From an uncultured Chryseobacterium sp. (GTDB taxonomy: Bacteria > Bacteroidota > Bacteroidia > Flavobacteriales > Weeksellaceae): a stretch of 64,000 bases of DNA. This document shows, one piece after another, positions 50,841 through 59,959 of this stretch; within the stretch, counting starts at the first letter, position 1, and each line of letters begins with the position of its first letter. The notes beneath the pieces are model-generated. The model was not told the origin of the DNA and made no database searches. It saw only the letters and a program-made list of their open reading frames with translations. The stretch spans positions 248,001 to 312,000 of the forward strand of contig CAJYWD010000036.1 in the NCBI GenBank assembly GCA_913778505.1, given 5' to 3'. Both the position numbers and the translations under genes were made by a program.

Positions 50841-52121
50841 TTGAAAAAATTTACTAATAAATTCACAGAGATTCTGAAAATCATTTTTCCATCAACCAAA
50901 ACAGAATTGCTGATTTTCTTATTCTTCGCTATTCTTTATGGAGCCAATGCCTGGTTTATCGCAGAGAACTTCAGGATCGTCTATGATGACAGAATTCCTT
51001 GGGATGGATATTTCAGTTTTGATAACAGGGCGATTGTGCAGACTGGCGGCGGTTTCGAGAGACATCCTTTGTCCAATTATTTCTTCGATTTTATCAGAAC
51101 TTTTGCATTATGGATTTCCGGAAATCGCTATGATTCGGTTTTCAGATTAGTATTGTCATTATTGTCAACTGTGGTCATTTCCCTGGCCAATGTTCAAATA
51201 TTCAAATATCTGAGCAATGTTATCCAACTTCCACTTAAAATCAGCCTGTTGATTTTAGCATTTTATGGATTGTTTGTAACCAACATTCTACTAAGTTTCA
51301 CGCCGGAAACTTATACTTATACTTTATTATTTCTTTCAATTTTTAATTATTATTCAGCAAGGAAAATTCAGGAAGAAAAACCGATTTCTTTTGGCGCTAC
51401 TATTTTCGGTTCGGTTTTCATTGGTGGATTGACGATTACGAATATTGTCAAAGTTTATATTCCGTTTCTGTTTGAGAAAAAAATCTTCCGGAACTGGAAA
51501 AAGATCGGATGGGCCGTGGCAAAAATAGCCTCGTCAGTCGTCATTTTCTCATTTCTTTTTCTGTGGAGGCTCCAGTTCAATTTCCAGAATTTCCTCAACA
51601 AAACCGAAGAGCAATATGACAAATTCTCTAAACCCAAAGTAACACCGTTGTGGGATATGATTACTTCCTGGTTTTTTGGTGGGAATATTTTGTTTTCCAA
51701 TTACGAAATCCGCGACTATCATAACAAAGACAAAACCTTCTTTTATAAAGCTTTGTTCATGGATGTTTACAGTTCTGCAGTTCCTTACATGTTTGTAGTA
51801 TTAATCTTACTCTTGATAATCTGGAGTATCATCAGAAATTATAAAAACAAACTGATTTGGGTTTTGGTCATCACTTTTCTTTTCGATGTGCTCATCCATT
51901 GCATGCTCAAGTTCGGACTTCACACATCGTACATCTACGGCGGTCACTTTGTTTTTGTGTATCCAATGCTTCTGGGCTGGCTGTTTTTCAGTTACAAGGA
52001 CAGAAAGCTTTTGCTGAGTTTGTGTTACGGCTTACTTTTGGTACTGACCGTTTATCTCGGTGCGAATAATCTGTACAGGCTTGGTGAATTCTACCAGTTT
52101 TTGGAAACCTATTACCAATAA
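50841..52121 (+). CDS. Polytopic membrane protein of unknown function
   Basis: About eleven hydrophobic segments over some 426 residues, with loops such as IVYDDRIPWDGYFSFDN near the N-terminus and FTPETYTYTLLFLSIFNYYS near 160. The first loop has DD and could be the acidic site of a GT-C glycosyltransferase; the protein may match DUF6080, but I cannot confirm that. The start is placed at a TTG at 50841 because the promoter covers the ATG at 50808. It converges with the SPOR gene and shares a bidirectional terminator with it. Confidence 0.65.
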   Translation: MKKFTNKFTEILKIIFPSTKTELLIFLFFAILYGANAWFIAENFRIVYDDRIPWDGYFSFDNRAIVQTGGGFERHPLSNYFFDFIRTFALWISGNRYDSVFRLVLSLLSTVVISLANVQIFKYLSNVIQLPLKISLLILAFYGLFVTNILLSFTPETYTYTLLFLSIFNYYSARKIQEEKPISFGATIFGSVFIGGLTITNIVKVYIPFLFEKKIFRNWKKIGWAVAKIASSVVIFSFLFLWRLQFNFQNFLNKTEEQYDKFSKPKVTPLWDMITSWFFGGNILFSNYEIRDYHNKDKTFFYKALFMDVYSSAVPYMFVVLILLLIIWSIIRNYKNKLIWVLVITFLFDVLIHCMLKFGLHTSYIYGGHFVFVYPMLLGWLFFSYKDRKLLLSLCYGLLLVLTVYLGANNLYRLGEFYQFLETYYQ

Positions 52122-52147
52122 AAAATTCCGCGTCATAGCGGAATTTT
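52122..52147. terminator. Bidirectional terminator
   Basis: AAAATTCCGC-GTCATA-GCGGAATTTT lies between two convergent genes and has A and T runs on both sides. Confidence 0.85.
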
Positions 52148-52172
52148 ATTTGGTTAATCAATCAATTCAATA

Positions 52173-52682
52173 TTATCTAGCTTCCACGCAAAAAACAGCG
52201 TAAGGCACTGTGATGGCGCTGGGATAGAGCCGTTTTACATTTCTCAAATCATCCGCTGCGCTCTGTTTGGAAAAATAACTTCCGGCCAGGATTTTATAGT
52301 TGGGTCTTAGTGAAGCATCGGTTTCTACTTTCAGGCTTCGGAAATTATTCCGGAACTCTGTTGCGATTTTTCTAGCTTCCTCATTGCTTTTTACAGTCAC
52401 GACCTGAATTTTGAAACCCATGATTTTTGGATTTTTACGGCAGATTTCTGCATTGGTCAGCTCTCTGCTAGCCACCAGAACTTTGGGAGGCGTTCGCACC
52501 GGCGCATCAGAAATCCGGTTGCAGTTCCCTTCAATTTTTTCTAATGCATCGTTGATTCTCTCATCGAGTGCAAAAGATAATTCGGTCCCCGATAAAGTGT
52601 CTTTCTTCACAACATATTGAGCATCAATTTGGTAAAAACTGAATAAAGTTGCCACGATGAAAAGCTTGAGCAGATTGTTCAT
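52173..52682 (-). CDS. SPOR-domain protein
   Basis: The 169-residue product has a signal peptide (LLKLFIVATLFSFYQIDAQ). A SPOR domain covers the last 75 residues: GFKIQVVTVKSNEEARKIAT, then NYKILAGSYFSKQSAADDLR. SPOR domains bind denuded peptidoglycan at division sites. The segment between signal peptide and SPOR domain holds two Cys. It is likely periplasmic; its partner is unknown. Confidence 0.85.
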   Translation of the reverse strand: MNNLLKLFIVATLFSFYQIDAQYVVKKDTLSGTELSFALDERINDALEKIEGNCNRISDAPVRTPPKVLVASRELTNAEICRKNPKIMGFKIQVVTVKSNEEARKIATEFRNNFRSLKVETDASLRPNYKILAGSYFSKQSAADDLRNVKRLYPSAITVPYAVFCVEAR

Positions 52683-52698
52683 TTAAAATTATTTTTAG

Positions 52699-52706
52699 CA
52701 AATTTA
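52699..52706 (-). promoter_or_regulatory. -7 box of the SPOR gene
   Basis: The minus strand reads TAAATTTG, 16 bases before the start. Confidence 0.6.
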
Positions 52707-52811
52707 AAATAAATTGAATGAAACGCAAATCGTGTTATTTAGAATAGTTACAAATTAAAAAGAAATGAGAAAATCCATAGAAATAGGGCTTCTTAATTTT
52801 TGTTAAAGTGC

Positions 52812-52819
52812 TATTTTTG
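52812..52819 (+). promoter_or_regulatory. -7 box of the act operon
   Basis: TATTTTTG followed by CG, 50 bases before the actA start. Confidence 0.6.
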
Positions 52820-52868
52820 CGGAATTGAATGTAAACTCAATACAATTTACTAACCCAAGATTATATAA

Positions 52869-54239
52869 ATGATTAGTTGGAGAAAGCATTACAAAAAGGG
52901 TCTGATAGCAATTAGTTTATTGTTATCAACCGGCGCTTCTGTTTATGCACAAGGCGATCCAAAAAAAGGACAGGATTTGTTCAAGACAAACTGTACGGCT
53001 TGTCACGCATTGGATAAACAAGTTATTGGACCGGCACTTGGTGGCGTAGTGGACAGATTAAAGAAAGAACAAAATCTTGACACAGATTGGCTTCACAAAT
53101 GGATTAAAGACAACAAGGCTTTAAGAGCATCCGGTGATAAATATGCCAATGAGGTTTTTGAGAAGTTCAATAAAACCGAGATGTTGCAGTTTCCGAGCTT
53201 ATCAGATCAGGATATTGATGACATCTTAGCTTACACTACTGATCCTCCAAAAGAAGAGCCTGCTGCCGACAAAGCAGACGGTGCGCCTGCGGTAGATAGT
53301 ATGGCGTCTATAGAGGCAGCAAAAGCGCAACAGCTGAATACCAAAATAATGGTGGCAGCGTTGGTGGCAATTGCGGGACTTCTTTTCTGGTTGCTTTTGG
53401 TGATCAAAAGATTGGTAAAACTTCAGCAGTCTCCGGAGCTTTCTGAGCTTAACGCAACTAAAATCACCTCGTTCTCCAAACTCTATGAAAAGTACAGCTT
53501 CGTAGGAAAAGGTATCATCGCCTTGCTGGCTCTTTTTGCCGCTTATGGCGTTTGGAACTGGCTGATGTGGATCGGTGTTTACAAAGGCTACCAGCCGGAA
53601 CAGCCGATTTACTTCTCACACAAGATTCACGCCGGAGAAAATAAAATCGACTGTCAGCTTTGTCACTCCAGTGCTAAGTATGGTAAAGTGTCCGAGATTC
53701 CTTCTGTTAACGTTTGTATGAACTGTCACAGAGCGATTTCTGAATACAAAGGCAAGTACATTGAGCCAGGAAAAGACAGAGAATTCTACACAGGAGAAAT
53801 CAAAAAAATCTATGCGGCAGCTGGATGGGATGAGTCTAAGCAGGCTTATACCGGTAAGACCACGCCAATAGAGTGGACCAGAATCCACAATATGCCGGAT
53901 TTCGTTTACTTCAATCACGCACAGCACGTGGTGGCAGGAGAGCAGGCAATCATCAACGGATTTAATGCCAAGCAGAAAGATCAGGCTAATAAAATTGACG
54001 TCGTTTGTAAGGCTTGTCACGGCAAAATTGATACAATGAACGTGGTGCAGATGGCGAACAACTTCACAATGGGATGGTGTATCGAGTGTCACAGAACGAC
54101 AGAAGTTGATATGAACAATGGTTACAATAAAGAATACTTCAAGAATCTCCACGATAAGTTGAAAAAACAATATGGTGAAGGAACTAAGATTACTGTAGAT
54201 GCAATCGGAGGTCTTGAGTGTGGTAAATGTCATTATTAA
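52869..54239 (+). CDS. actA: Alternative complex III cytochrome subunit ActA, six haem motifs
   Basis: ActA is the periplasmic multihaem cytochrome c of alternative complex III, which oxidises menaquinol and reduces a soluble or bound cytochrome. After a signal peptide there is a monohaem domain with CTACH near residue 41. Two hydrophobic helices at about 155-180 and 215-240 come next, then a five-haem region: CQLCH, CMNCH, CKACH, CIECH and CGKCH at the very C-terminus. The N-terminal monohaem fusion is usual for Bacteroidetes ActA, while ActA of other phyla has only the pentahaem part. First gene of the act operon. Confidence 0.95.
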   Translation: MISWRKHYKKGLIAISLLLSTGASVYAQGDPKKGQDLFKTNCTACHALDKQVIGPALGGVVDRLKKEQNLDTDWLHKWIKDNKALRASGDKYANEVFEKFNKTEMLQFPSLSDQDIDDILAYTTDPPKEEPAADKADGAPAVDSMASIEAAKAQQLNTKIMVAALVAIAGLLFWLLLVIKRLVKLQQSPELSELNATKITSFSKLYEKYSFVGKGIIALLALFAAYGVWNWLMWIGVYKGYQPEQPIYFSHKIHAGENKIDCQLCHSSAKYGKVSEIPSVNVCMNCHRAISEYKGKYIEPGKDREFYTGEIKKIYAAAGWDESKQAYTGKTTPIEWTRIHNMPDFVYFNHAQHVVAGEQAIINGFNAKQKDQANKIDVVCKACHGKIDTMNVVQMANNFTMGWCIECHRTTEVDMNNGYNKEYFKNLHDKLKKQYGEGTKITVDAIGGLECGKCHY

Positions 54240-54260
54240 TAACAAAAATTAGAAGTATAA

Positions 54261-57200
54261 ATGGCTTCAAATAAAATACAATTCAGAAGTATTCACGAAC
54301 TAAAAGACCCGACTTTGAATGCAAAGTTGGCGGCTAAAGAGTTCCAGAATGAAATTCCGGTTGAAGATTTCTTAGATAACTCTGAGAACAATTCAGGGAC
54401 TTCTCGTAGAGATTTCCTGAAACTATTGGGATTCTCTACCGCTGCAGTAACTTTGGCAGCTTGTGAGGCACCGGTGATAAAAACGATTCCGTACGTGGTA
54501 AAGCCACACGATATCATCCCGGGAATTCCAAACTTTTTCGCATCTTCATATTTTGACGGTTACGATTTTGCCAGCGTTTTGGTAAAAACAAGAGAAGGCC
54601 GCCCTATCAGAATCGATGCCAATCCTGCAGCTGGTAATCTTGGAAAAACCAACGCCAGAGCTCAGGCCAGCGTTCTTTCGCTTTATGATAATGACAAGGT
54701 GAAAAATCCTTCATTGAATGGCGATGAACAGACAGATTTCAATAAAGTAGATGATTTCGTTCTGAAAGGTCTTGCCGAGTCTCAGAATGGCGGAAAGAAG
54801 ATTGTGGTTTTGTCGCACTCTTTTCCAAGCCCGACTTTCAAGAAATTGTTCAGCGATTTCAAAACCAAATATCCTTCTGCCGAACTGATTACTTATGATG
54901 CTATTCCTTACGCAGCAGCTTTGGACGCCGCTCAGGAAGTATTCGGACAGAGAGCTTTGCCGGTTTATGACCTTAGCAAGTCTCAGTTGGTAGTTTCTTT
55001 CAATGCAGATTTCTTAGGTGATTACAATGCATCAAGCCTTGAAGTTTCCTACGCTGCGGCTAGAAAACCAGGCGAAAATATGTTAAGACATATTCAGGTA
55101 GAATCTAATATGAGCTTGACAGGTGCTAATGCTGACAGCCGCTACAGACTGAAGCCAAGTGCAGTTTTCAAAACTTTGGTAGAAGTTTATAACGGGCTGA
55201 ATGGCGGAACATCGGATAAAGTGGCTTCCGAAATCGTGAAAGAACTTCAGGCAAAAGGCAGCAATGCTGTTGTTTTTGCGGATGGTTCCAAAGCGGCTTA
55301 TGTTTTGGCTCACTTAATCAATCAAAAATTAGCGTCTAACGCATTTACTGGAAAGGCTAATTTCCTTAAGGAATACGACAACGCAAGATTCAACGAGTTT
55401 TTATCCTGGTTGAATGGCGGACAGGTTGGTGTTTTGATTACAAATAATATCAACCCGATTTATTCTCACGCCAAAGGTCAATCCTTGAAAGCAGCTATTG
55501 AAAAGGTACCTTATTCTGTTGCAATAATTGACAAGAAAAACGAATTATACAAAGCATCAAAAGCGATTATCCCTTCTACACACTGGTTAGAATCCTGGGG
55601 TGACATCACACCGGAAACCGGAGCTTACTCCCTGATGCAGCCAACTATCCAGAAAATCTACAAATCAAGACAGATTGAAGAATCACTTTTGGTTTGGATG
55701 AATGGTAAGGATAATCCGGCGAACAATTATTATAATTATTTGAAAGCTAATGCACTGACATTGAACGGTGGATTGTCTTTCAATAAAACTCTATATAACG
55801 GTTTTACTGCCGGAGGTCTTACTACAGGATTATCTTACTCTGGCGGAAACGCAGCGCAGGCTGTTTCTGAATTGTCAGCTTTCAAACCGGCTCAACTAGA
55901 ATTGCAACTTTATACCAAGCCTTCAATTGGTGATGGAACGCAAGCTAACAACCCATGGTTGATGGAACTTCCGGACCCGATTTCCAGATTGTCTTGGGAT
56001 AATTACCTTACCATTTCACCTAAAGATGCAGAAAGCCTTGGATTGGAAAACAGTCTTAATGCAAGAATGCAGCTGGACGGTGATACCGTAAATATAACAG
56101 TGAATGGTGTAACCTTGAACGATGTTCCGGTATTCATCCAGCCTGGTCAGGCAGATGGATCTCTTGGACTGGCACTGGGTTATGGTAAAAAAGATTCTGG
56201 TAAAGTTGCAGAAACCGGTGTTAATGCTTATCCGTTGTTCGATGGTTACAACACGGTTCTTACCAACGTTAAAATAGAAAAATCCGGAGACGGACACGAG
56301 TTTGCAGGAATGCAGCTTCAGAATACCTTGATGGGACGTTATGAAATTGCCAAAGAAGTTACTTTGGATGATTTCATCAACAAGCCTGTGGATGAGTGGA
56401 ATAAACCATTGGCAATGCATACGATTGGAGGCGAGCTTCCAATCGGTAAAGTGGATCTTTGGGATGCTTATGATGATACAGACGGTCCTCACTTCAATCT
56501 TTCCGTAGACCTTAACTCTTGTACAGGATGTGGCGCTTGCGTTATCGCTTGTCAGGCAGAGAACAACGTTCCTGTTGTTGGTAAGGAAGAGGTAAGAATG
56601 TCCAGAGATATGTACTGGTTGAGAATTGACCGTTACTATTCTACGGAGCAGAAAGTGGAAGTTTACGAAGGTCTGAAAGAAGGCATGGCTGTACCGGAAC
56701 TTTATGGTAGTAATCTTCTAGGAATCAAAGGTGCATTGGAAAATGCAGCGGAGAATCCGGATGTTATCTTCCAGCCGGTAATGTGTCAGCATTGTAACCA
56801 TGCGCCTTGTGAAACTGTTTGTCCGGTAGCGGCGACTTCACACGGTAAGCAAGGTCAGAACCAAATGGCTTACAACAGATGTATCGGTACAAGATATTGT
56901 GCCAACAACTGTCCTTATAAAGTTAGACGTTTCAACTGGTTCAACTATGCTTTGAACGATAGATTCGACTTCCACATGAACAATGATTTGGGAAGAATGG
57001 TTCTTAACCCGGATGTTGTTACCAGAACAAGAGGGGTGATGGAAAAATGTTCTATGTGTATTCAATTGACACAGAACGTAATCCTGGAAGCTAAGAAAGA
57101 CGGCAGAAAAGTGAAAGATGGAGAATTCCAGGTAGCTTGTGCCAACGCTTGTTCTACAGGCTCGCTGAAATTCGGTGATATGAATGATATCAATTCCGAA

Positions 57201-57320
57201 GTAAGAAGCTTGTTCAGCAGCAACAGAAAATATGTATTGCTAGAAGAAATTGGTACTAAGCCAAATGTTTTCTATCATACTAAAATCAGAAACAGAAAAG
57301 AAAGTTTAAATAATAAATAG
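54261..57320 (+). CDS. actB: Alternative complex III iron-sulphur subunit ActB
   Basis: ActB fuses a molybdopterin-oxidoreductase-like domain without cofactor and an iron-sulphur domain. The Tat signal SRRDFLKLLGFSTAAVTLAAC at residues about 50-70 ends in a lipobox-like site. The C-terminal part holds four cluster motifs: CTGCGACVIAC near 754, CQHCNHAPCETVC near 845, CIGTRYCANNCPY near 874, and CSMC with CANACSTG near 930-960. Length of 1019 residues is normal for the family. It moves electrons from quinol towards the haems of ActA and ActE. Confidence 0.96.
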   Translation: MASNKIQFRSIHELKDPTLNAKLAAKEFQNEIPVEDFLDNSENNSGTSRRDFLKLLGFSTAAVTLAACEAPVIKTIPYVVKPHDIIPGIPNFFASSYFDGYDFASVLVKTREGRPIRIDANPAAGNLGKTNARAQASVLSLYDNDKVKNPSLNGDEQTDFNKVDDFVLKGLAESQNGGKKIVVLSHSFPSPTFKKLFSDFKTKYPSAELITYDAIPYAAALDAAQEVFGQRALPVYDLSKSQLVVSFNADFLGDYNASSLEVSYAAARKPGENMLRHIQVESNMSLTGANADSRYRLKPSAVFKTLVEVYNGLNGGTSDKVASEIVKELQAKGSNAVVFADGSKAAYVLAHLINQKLASNAFTGKANFLKEYDNARFNEFLSWLNGGQVGVLITNNINPIYSHAKGQSLKAAIEKVPYSVAIIDKKNELYKASKAIIPSTHWLESWGDITPETGAYSLMQPTIQKIYKSRQIEESLLVWMNGKDNPANNYYNYLKANALTLNGGLSFNKTLYNGFTAGGLTTGLSYSGGNAAQAVSELSAFKPAQLELQLYTKPSIGDGTQANNPWLMELPDPISRLSWDNYLTISPKDAESLGLENSLNARMQLDGDTVNITVNGVTLNDVPVFIQPGQADGSLGLALGYGKKDSGKVAETGVNAYPLFDGYNTVLTNVKIEKSGDGHEFAGMQLQNTLMGRYEIAKEVTLDDFINKPVDEWNKPLAMHTIGGELPIGKVDLWDAYDDTDGPHFNLSVDLNSCTGCGACVIACQAENNVPVVGKEEVRMSRDMYWLRIDRYYSTEQKVEVYEGLKEGMAVPELYGSNLLGIKGALENAAENPDVIFQPVMCQHCNHAPCETVCPVAATSHGKQGQNQMAYNRCIGTRYCANNCPYKVRRFNWFNYALNDRFDFHMNNDLGRMVLNPDVVTRTRGVMEKCSMCIQLTQNVILEAKKDGRKVKDGEFQVACANACSTGSLKFGDMNDINSEVRSLFSSNRKYVLLEEIGTKPNVFYHTKIRNRKESLNNK

Positions 57321-57327
57321 GTAAAAA

Positions 57328-58725
57328 ATGTCAGGACATTACGAAGCTCCGATAAGGGAACCTTTAATTATTGGTCACAAGACTTATCACGATATCACAG
57401 AAGATATCGCCAGACCTATCGAAGAACGTGCAGGTAAACTATGGTGGGCATCTTTGTATGCAGCCTTGATTCTGTTCGTTTACGGATTTGGTTGTATCGC
57501 CTACACTATTGGAACCGGAATCGGTGCGTGGGGACTTAACAGAACTATCAACTGGGGTTGGGATATTACCAATTTCGTATGGTGGGTAGGTATCGGTCAC
57601 GCCGGAACATTGATTTCTGCCGTACTATTATTATTTAGACAACGCTGGAGAATGTCAGTAAACCGTTCTGCAGAAGCGATGACCATCTTTGCGGTTTGTC
57701 AGGCAGCCATCTTCCCGGTGATTCACATGGGTAGAGTTTGGGTAGGTTATTGGGTTTTCCCATTACCAAACCAGTTCGGGTCGCTTTGGGTTAACTTTAA
57801 CTCACCGCTACTTTGGGACGTATTTGCAATCTCAACCTATTTCTCGGTATCCGTAGTATTCTGGTTCATGGGATTGATTCCTGACTTTGCAATGATCAGA
57901 GACAGAGCAAAAACACCTTTTAATAAAAAGATTTATACGCTTCTAGCATTCGGATGGGGTGGAAAAGCAAAGCACTGGCAAAGATTCGAAGAGCTATCTT
58001 TGGTTCTTGCAGGTTTGGCTACGCCGCTTGTATTCTCCGTACACACTACGGTATCCTTTGACTTTGCGACATCGGTTATTAAAGGTTGGCACTCCACTAT
58101 TTATCCTCCATATTTCGTAGCGGGAGCAATTTTCTCAGGATTTGCGATGGTACAAACGCTATTGTTGGTTGCTAGAAAAGTTTGTCACTTAGAGGATTAT
58201 ATCACAATGTACCACATCGAGATTATGAACATCGTTATCGTTGTAACTGGTGGTATGGTAACAGTAGCTTACGCAACTGAGTATTTTATAGGATGGTATT
58301 CCGGGTCAAGATTTGAAGATTTTACATATCTTTCTCCGGGAGCGGCAGTAGGACCTTACTGGTGGGCATTCTGGGCATTGATTATCTGTAACTTGGTTGT
58401 ACCGGCAGCGTTCTGGTTCAAGAAAGTGAGAACTAATATATTCTGGACATTCATCATCGCATTGATTATCAACATAGGTATGTGGTTTGAGCGTTTTGAC
58501 ATTATCGTTATCAACTTGTCCAGAGATTACTTACCTTCATCTTGGACAATGTTTAAGCCAACCATTATCGACGTTGGTGTATATCTTGGAACAATCGGAT
58601 TCTTCTCTGTGTTATTCTTGTTATATGCCAGAACATTCCCTGTAATCGCACAGGCCGAATTGAAGAGTATTTTGAAAATTTCCGGTGAAACTTATAAAGC
58701 AAAAGAAGGAGATGAGCACCACTAA
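57328..58725 (+). CDS. actC: Alternative complex III NrfD-like membrane subunit ActC
   Basis: ActC is a ten-helix NrfD/PsrC-type quinol-binding membrane protein. The N-terminus EPLIIGHKTYHDITEDIARP is typical. WWVGIGHAGTLISAVLLLFRQRWR, MGRVWVGYWVFPLPN and LATPLVFSVHTTVSFDFA lie in the helices, with His and Asp residues expected in the quinol site. The 465-residue length is normal. It overlaps the start of actD by 14 bases. Confidence 0.96.
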   Translation: MSGHYEAPIREPLIIGHKTYHDITEDIARPIEERAGKLWWASLYAALILFVYGFGCIAYTIGTGIGAWGLNRTINWGWDITNFVWWVGIGHAGTLISAVLLLFRQRWRMSVNRSAEAMTIFAVCQAAIFPVIHMGRVWVGYWVFPLPNQFGSLWVNFNSPLLWDVFAISTYFSVSVVFWFMGLIPDFAMIRDRAKTPFNKKIYTLLAFGWGGKAKHWQRFEELSLVLAGLATPLVFSVHTTVSFDFATSVIKGWHSTIYPPYFVAGAIFSGFAMVQTLLLVARKVCHLEDYITMYHIEIMNIVIVVTGGMVTVAYATEYFIGWYSGSRFEDFTYLSPGAAVGPYWWAFWALIICNLVVPAAFWFKKVRTNIFWTFIIALIINIGMWFERFDIIVINLSRDYLPSSWTMFKPTIIDVGVYLGTIGFFSVLFLLYARTFPVIAQAELKSILKISGETYKAKEGDEHH

Positions 58726-59233
58726 GATTATATATGGACTTTACGGCGACGACGATGATTTACTACACGGCGTCAAAGCCTTCAACGATAAAGGGATCAA
58801 GATCAACGAAGTGTACACACCATTCCCGGTTCACGGGTTGGATAAGGCTTTGGGGTTAAGAAAAACAAGAATCTCGGATGCAGCATTTATCTATGCCTGC
58901 TATGGTGTAACCATCGGAATTACCCTGACTGCCTGGATTATGAACCATGACTGGCCACAGAATATTGGTGGTAAGCCGTCTTTTGACTGGATTCATAACT
59001 TTCCGGCATTTATTGATCCAATGTTTGAATTGATGGTATTCTGTTCTGCCCACCTGATGTCATTGACTTTCTTGGTTCGAAACAAAATGTATCCTGGTGC
59101 CAAACCACAGAATCCAGACCCTAGAACTACGGATGACAAATTTATGATGGAGTTTGTATCAGATGATGTTGAAACTATAAAACAGCTGTTAATTGATACA
59201 GGTGTTGAAGAAATAACTGTTAAAGATGCCTAA
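58712..59233 (+). CDS. actD: Alternative complex III subunit ActD (DUF3341)
   Basis: ActD is a small membrane subunit with two helices (about residues 50-75 and 100-120). The start ATG at 58712 follows an AGGAG-like stretch and gives the standard N-terminus STTKIIYGLYGDDDDLLHGV; the upstream frame to 58685 lies inside actC. Motifs are YTPFPVHGLDKALGLRKTRI, which is very typical, and the C-terminal VEEITVKDA. 173 residues. It overlaps both neighbours, so the operon is tightly coupled. Confidence 0.95.
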   Translation: MSTTKIIYGLYGDDDDLLHGVKAFNDKGIKINEVYTPFPVHGLDKALGLRKTRISDAAFIYACYGVTIGITLTAWIMNHDWPQNIGGKPSFDWIHNFPAFIDPMFELMVFCSAHLMSLTFLVRNKMYPGAKPQNPDPRTTDDKFMMEFVSDDVETIKQLLIDTGVEEITVKDA

Positions 59234-59948
59234 GATGAAGAATAATATATTAAAATTCACTGCGATCTTTGGTTTAACAACTGTTTTACTGAATTCTTGC
59301 GGTCCGAAAGATAATCCGCCTTTGGTGTATTTCCCGGATATGTATTTCCCGGTGGCTTATGATCCATTGATGAAAGCTCAGGATGCCTATTCCAAACATG
59401 AAAATGAAATTCCTGCATTTGTGGCGCATAATGGTGCTACCGGTCTTGGTCCTGTAGAAGGAACAGTTTCTCAGAATAAAGACGGCGTTATCAGCGAGGA
59501 AACGCTTCCAAAAAATATGGATGAGTATAATGCAGGTTACGATGCTTCCAAAAGTATCACCACCTCACCTCTGAAACCCGAAAATCTTGAAAAGGATCTG
59601 GCAAGAGGTAAAAGTCTGTACGAGCATACTTGTTCTGCGTGTCATGGTGTAAACGGTGACGGACAGGGTCCGATTGTGCAAAGCGGTGCTTACTCGGGTG
59701 TACCTAAATATGCGGACAGAGATATAACCATTGGATCTGTACATTACGTTTTGACGAATGGTAGAAACGCGATGGGTTCTTATGCAGGACAGCTGAACGT
59801 GGGAGACAGATGGAGAGTGGCACTTTATGTTTACAATACATTCAAGGCACCGACTGCAGCTGCGGCTCCTGCGGCAGGAAATGCAGCACCGGCAGCAGCT
59901 ACCACAGCAGCACCGGCGAAAACTGAAGATAAAACTAATGCTAAATAA
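59226..59948 (+). CDS. actE: Alternative complex III monohaem cytochrome lipoprotein ActE
   Basis: ActE is a membrane-bound cytochrome c of the complex. The signal peptide ends at LLNSC, so it is a lipoprotein; the start may be 59226 or the ATG at 59235. The haem motif CSACHGVNGDG is near residue 137, with a likely axial Met in NAMGSYAGQL near 180. The tail from about 205 is Ala/Pro-rich and low in complexity. It overlaps actD by 8 bases. Confidence 0.95.
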   Translation: MPKMKNNILKFTAIFGLTTVLLNSCGPKDNPPLVYFPDMYFPVAYDPLMKAQDAYSKHENEIPAFVAHNGATGLGPVEGTVSQNKDGVISEETLPKNMDEYNAGYDASKSITTSPLKPENLEKDLARGKSLYEHTCSACHGVNGDGQGPIVQSGAYSGVPKYADRDITIGSVHYVLTNGRNAMGSYAGQLNVGDRWRVALYVYNTFKAPTAAAAPAAGNAAPAAATTAAPAKTEDKTNAK

Positions 59949-59959
59949 AAAAAGAAGTA

